From Treponema sp. UBA7570 (lineage in GTDB: Bacteria; Spirochaetota; Spirochaetia; Treponematales; Treponemataceae): a stretch of 9,901 bases of DNA. The stretch spans positions 1 through 9,901 of the forward strand of contig DLLE01000042.1 in NCBI GenBank assembly GCA_002477955.1. The letters are read 5' to 3'. Below the pieces are notes generated by a model, which worked only from the letters and a program-made list of their open reading frames with translations, made no database searches and was not told the origin of the DNA. A program made the translations under genes and the position numbers. The stretch's first letter is position 1, and each line of letters opens with the position of its first letter. Below are positions 1-5,570 of the stretch, one piece after another.

Positions 1-1591
1 TCTCAACTTCTTCAACCGGCTCGATCTCATCTGCGCTCTCTGCTTCGTCAATCGGCTCAACATCGTTTGCACTTTCCTGCACATCGCGTTTTTTTGCGCT
101 TTCCTGATTTTTTACTTTTATGTCAAGTTGACCGCTACCCAAGATTTCTTCGAGAACATTTTTTAATTCGGCACTGTCTATTTTTACGCTTTCTGGAATT
201 TGTGAATTTTTTGGTAAATCTGAAAAAATTGCAGTTTTAAAAAACTCTGTCCAGCCGTTTTCAAAAAGCGCATCAATTTCGGCAGGATATTTTTTTCCGA
301 GACGGCCAAGGCTTTTCTTTATTTCTTCTTTTAACTCATTTTTTCGTTTTTGCAGCTCTTCGTCAGGAAGTCTTTCGTTGGACTTTTCGTACGATTCGGC
401 AAAAATTTTCTGAAAATGGTTTATTCTCGCTTTTATTATGCTCAAATCATCGCGTTTTAAGTTTAAAATCAAAAAAATCGTCAAAAATAAGGTTAAAAAA
501 ACAAGCGCTAACAAAAGAATACGAAGTTCAAGCGAAATTTTAAACATTCCGCCGTCATAAACAAAACAGAGAAAACTAAAATTTTCTTCTCCTAAATCTA
601 CAATCTTCGTAAAAACCGCAAAATTGTAGTTTGCAGAAAGAGGCTCTTTATTTTCTCCAGCATTGTCCGTCGAAAATTCTTTTTTTTCAGAATCAATTTG
701 CTCGCTTGATTCTTCAGTTTTATCCAAAAGAAGATATGTTCCTGTCAAATAAACATTCTGTTCAAAAAGTTCAGTCCGCCTGTCTTCAGCCAAATTCAAA
801 ACTTTTTTACGGACATTTTCGCGCAGCGCTTCGAGACCGTTCCCCAAAAGTTCAGAATTTGAATAAGGGAGTCCAAAAATATAACCTGCAAAATTCGAAT
901 CACCTGTAAAAAGATATTCCGCTCCATCTTTTTCCGAAAGGCTGATTTTGTTTTTTGAATACAAAAACCTTACAAAGTCCTCGGTTCCGCAATAAAAAAA
1001 TACGTCTGCCGGCTGCGAAATTTTTCCAGAATTATCTTTTCCAATAAAAGGCAACGAATAAATTATGCGTTTTTTTTCAAAATCGTTAAAAATCTTGAAT
1101 TTCCGGCCATTTTTGCAATCTAAAAGCTCAAATTCAACTTCCTGCCCGTTTTTTACGAAATTCGAATAATCTTCGTAGACCGTCGAGCGTTCATTTTGTT
1201 TTTTTTTATCGCTTCCAAAACTGCTGTAATGAATTTTTCGGCCGTTAGAATCAACAATGCGAATTCCTTGCAAATAAGGCGATGAAGAAAAAATCTTTGC
1301 ACAAGCCGAAGCGCGCGACTTTACTTCCTCGTCAGACGAAACTGATTTTGTAAAAGAAAGCACGGCATCGTCCGAAGCAAAAGAAGCAAAACGCTCAAAG
1401 AGAATCTGATTATATTGTTTTTCCTGTTCCGAAAGTTCTCTGATTTTCTGTTCAATCGGTTTTCTTACAGCCGGCTGATAAAATTTTGCTTCAATAGAAT
1501 CAAACTGTCCGGAAAGTGTAATCACCGAAAAAAAAGCAAAAATTAAGACAGAAATCAGCAAACTTACAGAAAATTTCTGACTCGAAGTCAA
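1..1591 (-). CDS. Membrane-anchored protein with extracytoplasmic sensor-like region and acidic cytoplasmic tail (partial, 3' end missing)
   Basis: I read this frame by hand: it is open without a stop from a TTG codon at 1591-1589 to the left edge, giving 530 codons, and the C-terminus lies outside the window. The TTG start is supported by an AGGTGA Shine-Dalgarno sequence at 1596-1601 and an in-frame TAA a few codons upstream. The layout is an N-terminal TM helix (about residues 11-27), a long extracytoplasmic region (about 28-356), a second TM (about 357-378) and a charged cytoplasmic part. A stretch near residues 107-124 (LQGIRIVDSNGRKIHYSS) resembles the ligand-pocket strands of Cache-type sensor domains, but this is only a resemblance. 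From about residue 496 the protein becomes an imperfect Glu/Asp-rich repeat. No HAMP, kinase or methyl-accepting motif is seen before the edge. I do not recognise the family; the existence of the gene is much surer than its function. Confidence 0.85.
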   Translation of the reverse strand, partial: MTSSQKFSVSLLISVLIFAFFSVITLSGQFDSIEAKFYQPAVRKPIEQKIRELSEQEKQYNQILFERFASFASDDAVLSFTKSVSSDEEVKSRASACAKIFSSSPYLQGIRIVDSNGRKIHYSSFGSDKKKQNERSTVYEDYSNFVKNGQEVEFELLDCKNGRKFKIFNDFEKKRIIYSLPFIGKDNSGKISQPADVFFYCGTEDFVRFLYSKNKISLSEKDGAEYLFTGDSNFAGYIFGLPYSNSELLGNGLEALRENVRKKVLNLAEDRRTELFEQNVYLTGTYLLLDKTEESSEQIDSEKKEFSTDNAGENKEPLSANYNFAVFTKIVDLGEENFSFLCFVYDGGMFKISLELRILLLALVFLTLFLTIFLILNLKRDDLSIIKARINHFQKIFAESYEKSNERLPDEELQKRKNELKEEIKKSLGRLGKKYPAEIDALFENGWTEFFKTAIFSDLPKNSQIPESVKIDSAELKNVLEEILGSGQLDIKVKNQESAKKRDVQESANDVEPIDEAESADEIEPVEEVE

Positions 1592-1595
1592 AATT

Positions 1596-1601
1596 TCACC
1601 T
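1596..1601 (-). promoter_or_regulatory. Ribosome binding site deciding the TTG start
   Basis: On the minus strand AGGTGA lies 4 nt before the TTG at 1591-1589. No ATG or GTG exists in frame between the upstream TAA and this TTG, so the site fixes an unusual start codon. Confidence 0.6.
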
Positions 1602-1624
1602 GCAAATTAAAAAATATTTTCTCT

Positions 1625-1630
1625 ATTCTA
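1625..1630 (-). promoter_or_regulatory. Candidate -10 box for the minus-strand membrane protein
   Basis: TAGAAT on the minus strand (5 of 6 to TATAAT) lies about 33 nt upstream of the TTG start, leaving room for the AGGTGA site in the leader. No good -35 box is visible at 17-18 nt spacing, so this is weak. Confidence 0.3.
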
Positions 1631-1658
1631 TCTAAAATCGGCAAAAAAAAGTAAGGAA

Positions 1659-1687
1659 TTCACTGTTTTTGTAAAATATTTTATACT
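1659..1687 (+). promoter_or_regulatory. Candidate promoter for hflX
   Basis: TTCACT (1659-1664), a 17-nt spacer and TATACT (1682-1687) form a sigma70-like promoter 40 nt upstream of the hflX ATG. Two further TATAAA boxes follow at 1696-1701 and 1713-1718 without clear -35 partners, so the true start of transcription is uncertain. Confidence 0.4.
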
Positions 1688-1727
1688 ATTTTTGTTATAA
1701 AATTTGCACTTTTATAAACGCTAAAAC

Positions 1728-3071
1728 ATGATAGAAATTGAAGAAGAACAGAATCAAAAAATAAAAGCTTTGCTTATTGGCCAGCCAGAAGTTCCACTTG
1801 CAGAACTCGAAGGTCTTTGCAAAACACTCGGAATAGAAACAGTCAGAAGCGTAAATTTGACGCGTTATGAACCTTCACCCGCCTATGGAATCGGCTCAGG
1901 AAAAGCTCAGGAACTTTGCGCACTTGCAAAAGAACTTAAGGCAGATGCAATAATTTTTGACTACATTCTCGAACCGCGAAAACAGCGCAACTGGGAAAAA
2001 CTTTCAAAACTTGCAGTCTTTGACAGGCAGGAAGTCATTTTGCGGATTTTTTCTGCACGGGCGCAGACAAAAGAAGCAGTTCTTCAGGTGCAGCTTGCAA
2101 AACTCGAATATTCACTACCGCGGCTTGCCCACATGTACGGCGACTTTGCAAGACAACGAGGCGGAAATTACGGTTCAAAAGGCAGCGGCGAAACCCAGCT
2201 CGAGCTCGATCAAAGACAGGTTCGCGACAAGATTGCGCTTGTAAAAAAAGAACTTTCTCAGGTTGTGCTCGACCGGCAGACACAACGCAAAAAACGCGGC
2301 AGAACGCCATGTCCATCCTGTGCAATAGTCGGTTACACAAATGCCGGAAAATCAACGCTGCTCAACGCACTCACCGGAGCAGATGTTTTTGTCGAAGACA
2401 AGCTTTTTGCAACCCTCGACCCAACAACAAGAAGGCTCAACTTAAAAGAAGGCGGCTCTATTCTTCTTACGGACACAGTCGGATTTATTTCAAACCTGCC
2501 GCATTCTCTTGTAAACGCCTTTAAATCAACTCTTGAAGAAGCAAAAAACGCAGATTTACAGCTAATCGTTCTTGATTCCAGCGATCCGAATGTTTTTGAG
2601 CAATACAAAACAGTCGTTTCTGTTCTTGAAGAAATAAAAGCAGATAAGGTAAAGCGAATAATCGTCCTGAACAAAACAGATTCTCTCGAAGAGGAAAGTC
2701 CGCAGGCAGTCCGGCTTTATGCCGGATTCAGCAATGCGGTAAAAATAAGCGCTTTAAATCATGCCGGGTTTGAGCAGCTCACTAAAAAAATCTGCGACAG
2801 CCTCTTAGGCAAAGTCCAAAACCTGATAATTCCAACAGAAAAACACGCGCTTTTAAACGATATCCGCAAAAACGGCATCTTGCTCACAGAAGAATGGCTT
2901 GCCGACGGAATCCACGTAAAGGCACGAATTGGGAAGGAATTTTCTATTTCGCAGGAAGAACAAAAGACTTACGGAAATTCAATTTTTGTAGCAGAATCAA
3001 ACGAAAATTCTCCAAATTTAAAAAGAACAAAAAACAGGCTTTACTCAATTTTAGAGCCATTTTTGAATTAA
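1728..3071 (+). CDS. hflX: Ribosome-associated GTPase HflX
   Basis: This is a 447-residue protein with the HflX layout. The N-terminal HflX subdomain (about 10-195) carries the glycine-rich segment at 53-58 (YGIGSG) and the family signature GSGETQLELD (152-161), followed by a coiled stretch. The G domain has G1 GYTNAGKST (202-210), G2 around TLDPT (229-233), G3 DTVGF (249-253), G4 NKTD (315-318) and a G5-like SAL (341-343). HflX family members bind the 50S subunit and split stalled or stress-damaged 70S ribosomes using nucleotide energy. The length is typical. Oddities are a CPSC motif (Cys195, Cys198) just before the P-loop and no clear Shine-Dalgarno sequence before the ATG. The FliL-like gene begins at the next base after the stop, so the two are probably cotranscribed. 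The assignment is firm; the exact start is slightly less so. Confidence 0.97.
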   Translation: MIEIEEEQNQKIKALLIGQPEVPLAELEGLCKTLGIETVRSVNLTRYEPSPAYGIGSGKAQELCALAKELKADAIIFDYILEPRKQRNWEKLSKLAVFDRQEVILRIFSARAQTKEAVLQVQLAKLEYSLPRLAHMYGDFARQRGGNYGSKGSGETQLELDQRQVRDKIALVKKELSQVVLDRQTQRKKRGRTPCPSCAIVGYTNAGKSTLLNALTGADVFVEDKLFATLDPTTRRLNLKEGGSILLTDTVGFISNLPHSLVNAFKSTLEEAKNADLQLIVLDSSDPNVFEQYKTVVSVLEEIKADKVKRIIVLNKTDSLEEESPQAVRLYAGFSNAVKISALNHAGFEQLTKKICDSLLGKVQNLIIPTEKHALLNDIRKNGILLTEEWLADGIHVKARIGKEFSISQEEQKTYGNSIFVAESNENSPNLKRTKNRLYSILEPFLN

Positions 3072-3584
3072 ATGCCGGCTCAGAAACAAAAGAATAATAT
3101 GAACAAATTGAATAAAATTTTAACAGGAATATTAGTTTTTCTCGCAGCGATTGTTTTTTTTACAGGAATTGCTTTTTCAATTTTGCACTCAAAAAACAAA
3201 ACTAAATACACATTGCCAGACAGCGAAAAAATATTTTTAAATCAGGCAGAGTTTAAAAGCTCTTCTTCTCAAAACAACAAGGCTTTTACAAAAATCGGAA
3301 AACTGCGCGTAGCAACAAAACCCGGCAAAAACGGAAAAACAAAAATCGTGCTTATAACGCCTTACATTGAATACAGCGACGACCAGGCATTTTACGAAGA
3401 ATTAGACCGAAATCTGGCAAAAATGCGCGAAATAATACTCAATTATTTTTCTGAACGGACAGCCGAAGAACTGGCAAAAAAAAACGAAGAAAAAATAAAC
3501 TCAGAAATTTTAGAAAAATTGAATTCGATTTTGATTTTACAGAAAATTCAAAGGCTTTATTTTACAGATTTTTTGATTTTATAA
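3072..3584 (+). CDS. FliL-like membrane protein
   Basis: This is a 170-residue protein with one N-terminal TM helix (about 16-38) and a linker. The C-terminal domain (about 73-170) matches the FliL pattern: a strand pair ending in ITPYIEYSD, a helix with KMREIILNYFSERTAEEL (117-134), then a helix EILEKLNSIL and a closing strand VYF/F-like RLYFTDFLIL. FliL proteins sit in the inner membrane around the flagellar stator and MotB. No other flagellar structural gene is nearby, so this may be a paralogue rather than the principal FliL. The ATG at 3072 follows the hflX TAA with no gap; an alternative ATG at 3099 (MNKLNKIL) would give 161 residues and a more usual short tail before the TM. Neither has a good Shine-Dalgarno sequence. 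The domain call is good; the start and the flagellar role are uncertain. Confidence 0.8.
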   Translation: MPAQKQKNNMNKLNKILTGILVFLAAIVFFTGIAFSILHSKNKTKYTLPDSEKIFLNQAEFKSSSSQNNKAFTKIGKLRVATKPGKNGKTKIVLITPYIEYSDDQAFYEELDRNLAKMREIILNYFSERTAEELAKKNEEKINSEILEKLNSILILQKIQRLYFTDFLIL

Positions 3585-3596
3585 AAAATGTTTAAT

Positions 3597-3689
3597 ACAG
3601 CCCGGATTGAAGCCCCGTCAGTTTGAGCGGCTTAACGCCGCTCAAATGGAACGAACAGCGGAAGGGCGAAAAGCCGGAAAAGCTGCCGT
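3597..3689. repeat. Palindromic intergenic element (REP-like) between convergent genes
   Basis: This GC-rich block fills nearly the whole gap between the FliL-like gene and the M23 peptidase gene. It contains a perfect 10-bp stem, TTTGAGCGGC (3622-3631) and GCCGCTCAAA (3637-3646), around a 5-nt loop. The flanks can also pair: CAGC (3598-3601) with GCTG (3682-3685), and the CCGG copies at 3602-3605 and 3674-3677. No T-tract follows the stem on either strand, so it is not a standard intrinsic terminator. Its composition differs sharply from the surrounding AT-rich DNA. I infer a dispersed palindromic repeat; only one copy lies in the window. Confidence 0.6.
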
Positions 3690-4658
3690 CTAATTCCACA
3701 AATTCTGCGGATTTATCTGCTTGCCGTTTTTAAAAACTGTAAAATGCAAGTGCGGTCCTGTGCTCAAGCCTGTACTTCCTACATAACCGATTACAGAATT
3801 TTGAGTTACGTATTGATTTTTTACAGCTGCAATTGCGCTCATGTGTCCGTAAAGTGTTTTATAACCAGAATGATGCGTTACAATCACGTAATTTCCGTAA
3901 GTGTTGTTAAAACCTGTAGATGTTACTTTTCCGTCCATTGCCGCATAAATTCTAGTTCCCTGAGGACAGGCCATATCTACTCCGCTATGATAAGAACGCG
4001 CTCCTGTAAAAGGCGATTTTCTCCATCCAAAGGCGGAAGACATATACCATCTTGCATGAACAGGTTTTTTAAACAAATCTCCGTTAATTTCCTGGCGGGT
4101 AACCCAATCCAGATGAGCATCCGGCAAAAAAAGCATTGTTCCAGCAGAAAGAGAGTCGCTTTCCGAAACCTTATTCACTGCGCAGAGTTTTGCATTGTCA
4201 ATCTTATATTTTTCAGCAATCGAAAGAGAAGTCTCTCCATCTTTGCGCACAGTGTACAGAATTCCTGGAATCGAAGGAATTTTTAAATAAGTTCCAATCT
4301 GCAAAAGCCTTGAAGAACGGATATTGTTTACAGAAATTATGGTATCTTCCGTAATTCCGAAATTTGACGCAATAACGCTAATCATATCTCCAGAATGTAC
4401 GCGGTAAGAAATATAGCAAATCTCGCTCAAGTTCAAATTTTCTTCTTCAGCAAGAGCAACTTCGCTTTCCGAAACAACAGGCAAACCAGGAGTTTCAAAA
4501 CCTCCCTGCCCGTTTTCTTCCTGCTTTTCAGGCTGTAAAAGAAGTCCAGCCGTCAAAACAACACAAAAAGAAGCCGTGGCTACAGAAAAACAGGCGAGAG
4601 CTTTCATGCTAAAAATTTTCTTTTTAAAACCAGCAAAATCAGTATTTTTAAATTTCAT
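3690..4658 (-). CDS. Membrane-anchored LysM-LysM-M23 family peptidoglycan endopeptidase
   Basis: This is a 322-residue protein. A basic N-terminus and a TM or uncleaved signal segment (about 18-41) come first, then an acidic low-complexity linker. Two LysM domains follow (about 83-129, YRVHSGDMISVIASNFG; and about 134-180, YTVRKDGETSLSIAEKY). The M23 (LytM/lysostaphin-type) domain spans about 199-320. The zinc ligands expected for the family are present: His224 and Asp228 in HSGVD, and His305 in HLHF; the conserved histidines His272 (YGHMS) and His303 are also there. A catalytically active cell-wall hydrolase acting in the periplasm is therefore likely, rather than an EnvC/NlpD-type degenerate activator. 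The ATG at 4658 has AGGAT at 4664-4668, 5 nt upstream. The gene lies 67 bp downstream of rlmE, on the same strand. Confidence 0.95.
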   Translation of the reverse strand: MKFKNTDFAGFKKKIFSMKALACFSVATASFCVVLTAGLLLQPEKQEENGQGGFETPGLPVVSESEVALAEEENLNLSEICYISYRVHSGDMISVIASNFGITEDTIISVNNIRSSRLLQIGTYLKIPSIPGILYTVRKDGETSLSIAEKYKIDNAKLCAVNKVSESDSLSAGTMLFLPDAHLDWVTRQEINGDLFKKPVHARWYMSSAFGWRKSPFTGARSYHSGVDMACPQGTRIYAAMDGKVTSTGFNNTYGNYVIVTHHSGYKTLYGHMSAIAAVKNQYVTQNSVIGYVGSTGLSTGPHLHFTVFKNGKQINPQNLWN

Positions 4659-4663
4659 TTTTT

Positions 4664-4668
4664 ATCCT
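4664..4668 (-). promoter_or_regulatory. Ribosome binding site of the M23 peptidase gene
   Basis: AGGAT on the minus strand, 5 nt before the ATG at 4658-4656, supports that start over the internal Met18. Confidence 0.6.
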
Positions 4669-4672
4669 GTCT

Positions 4673-4706
4673 ATAATACAAGCAATGCAATTGACAGATG
4701 CAATTG
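4673..4706 (-). promoter_or_regulatory. Candidate promoter/operator region of the M23 peptidase gene with 9-bp direct repeat
   Basis: In the rlmE to M23 gap, ATGCAATTG (plus-strand reading) occurs twice, at 4685-4693 and 4698-4706, with a 13-bp period; the second copy is part of the palindrome TGCAATTGCA (4699-4708). A -10-like TATTAT lies at 4673-4678 on the minus strand. No convincing -35 box is seen at 16-18 nt spacing. The repeats could be a regulator site placed over the upstream part of the promoter; this is inference. Confidence 0.3.
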
Positions 4707-4725
4707 CAAAGCAAAAAAAACAGCC

Positions 4726-5328
4726 TTAAACATTTTTTTTATTTATTCCAATAAGATAAGTTTCAAAACTTTCGGCACGGCAGGCAACAGGCTTAAAACC
4801 TTTTGCAGAGGTAAAAATTTCGCGCATCATTTTTAAGAGCGCCTGCTGGTCTCCGTTCTGAAAAACCTTTACAGCAAAATTTCCGCCCGGACGCAACATT
4901 GTCTGGGCATAATAAATCGCCATTTTTACAAGCCCCTGAGAACGCGCAGTATCGACAATTCTGTTACCTGTTGTTTTAGGAGCTGCGTCGCAAACCACAA
5001 GATCAAAAGGACCTTCTTTTTTTATAGTTTCCAAAATAGCTTTGTCAGTTAAATCGCCCTGAATAAAAACAAGATTGTCGCCCTTGACATCTTTTGCAAG
5101 AGTATTCAAATCGCAGGAAACAACCTTGCTTTCCGGACTTAAATTTCTGAGCAAAAAGGTCGTCCAGCTTCCAGGAGCCGCCCCCAAATCCAAAACCGTG
5201 CTGTTTTTTTTGAGAATATGGAATTTTTCGTCAATTTCTTTTAATTTATAAACCGAACGCGCAGGATAGCCTTCCGAAAAAGCTTTTTGCGACCAAAAAT
5301 CCGGCTTTTCATAACTGTTCGATGCCAT
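4726..5328 (-). CDS. rlmE: 23S rRNA (uridine 2'-O-)methyltransferase RlmE (FtsJ/RrmJ)
   Basis: This is a 200-residue protein of normal family length. It shows the RlmE N-terminal signature (FWSQKAFSEGYPARSVYKL, 11-29), the SAM-binding motif DLGAAPGSW (47-55), an acidic second strand with CDL (72-74) and CDAAP (113-117). The K-D-K-E catalytic tetrad is present as Lys28, Asp114, Lys154 (VKVFQ) and Glu189 (SFETYLIG). The family methylates the 2'-O of the A-loop uridine (U2552 in E. coli) in the 50S subunit using SAM. The open frame extends further upstream, but I chose the ATG at 5328 because it matches family N-termini and because the promoter -10 box (5345-5350) lies between it and the upstream ATG at 5355. 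There is no strong Shine-Dalgarno sequence. Confidence 0.96.
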   Translation of the reverse strand: MASNSYEKPDFWSQKAFSEGYPARSVYKLKEIDEKFHILKKNSTVLDLGAAPGSWTTFLLRNLSPESKVVSCDLNTLAKDVKGDNLVFIQGDLTDKAILETIKKEGPFDLVVCDAAPKTTGNRIVDTARSQGLVKMAIYYAQTMLRPGGNFAVKVFQNGDQQALLKMMREIFTSAKGFKPVACRAESFETYLIGINKKNV

Positions 5329-5344
5329 AATTCTTAATCGGCAA

Positions 5345-5374
5345 ATTTTACTCATTTTTTTACTGTTTTGTAAA
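5345..5374 (-). promoter_or_regulatory. Promoter of rlmE
   Basis: On the minus strand TTTACA (5369-5374; 5 of 6 to TTGACA), an 18-nt spacer and TAAAAT (5345-5350; 5 of 6 to TATAAT) lie upstream of the ATG at 5328. Sixteen bases separate the -10 box from the ATG, so the leader would be about 10 nt, too short for a normally placed Shine-Dalgarno site. Confidence 0.55.
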
Positions 5375-5406
5375 TGAAAGTTTACCGCTTTTTTTTGGAT
5401 TTTTAA

Positions 5407-5519
5407 GGGGCGTGCCGGCAAAAAATTGCCGTCAGGCTTTCCAGGGTTCCGGCTTCCGCCTGCATTGCTACGCTTCGCTCCGCAACGGCTTCATAAGCCG
5501 CCCTTCCAATCCTTCACGC
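5407..5519. repeat. Structured palindromic repeat element between two divergent promoters
   Basis: This GC-rich block of about 113 bp is bounded by the short inverted ends GCGTG (5410-5414) and CACGC (5515-5519). It holds two clear hairpins: CGGCAA/TTGCCG with an AAAA loop (5416-5431) and CGGCTT/AAGCCG with a CAT loop (5486-5500). Between them, TTGC (5465-5468) can pair with GCAA (5482-5485). A plus-strand frame with a GTG at 5412 runs through it into the polyprenyl synthetase frame, but the translation is unlike the family. From memory, blocks with this GGGCGTG...CACGC style occur as dispersed repeats in Treponema and some Bacteroidetes; that was not searched here. Confidence 0.6.
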
Positions 5520-5535
5520 AAATCAAAATCACTCG

Positions 5536-5564
5536 TACACAAAATTTTGTTTTTGAGTTATAAT
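5536..5564 (+). promoter_or_regulatory. Promoter of the polyprenyl synthetase gene, predicting a leaderless mRNA
   Basis: TACACA (5536-5541; 4 of 6), a 17-nt spacer and a perfect TATAAT (5559-5564) end 6 nt before the ATG at 5571. Transcription usually starts about 6-8 nt after the -10 box, which would put the mRNA start on or within a base or two of the ATG. Confidence 0.6.
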
Positions 5565-5570
5565 AAAGCT

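Noticed and set aside
631..909. Plus-strand open frame of 92 codons
   Set aside because: It lies antisense to the long minus-strand membrane-protein frame, has no family-like features and no ribosome binding site; it is a shadow.
3622..3646. Intrinsic terminator for the hflX-fliL unit
   Set aside because: The stem is strong, but neither strand has a T-run after it, so I list it as part of a repeat element instead.
4691..4719. Plus-strand promoter from the consensus TTGACA at 4691-4696
   Set aside because: No -10 box lies 16-19 nt downstream (the region is an A-run), and no plus-strand gene follows.
5329..5421. Longer RlmE start at 5421 or 5355
   Set aside because: The upstream codons overlap the repeat element and the promoter (-35 at 5369-5374, -10 at 5345-5350), and the family-like N-terminus begins at 5328.
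5412..5570. An N-terminal extension of 53 codons of the polyprenyl synthetase from a GTG at 5412
   Set aside because: The segment lies in the palindromic element and crosses the TATAAT box; its translation (MPAKNCRQAFQG...) is unlike the family, whose normal N-terminus fits the ATG at 5571.
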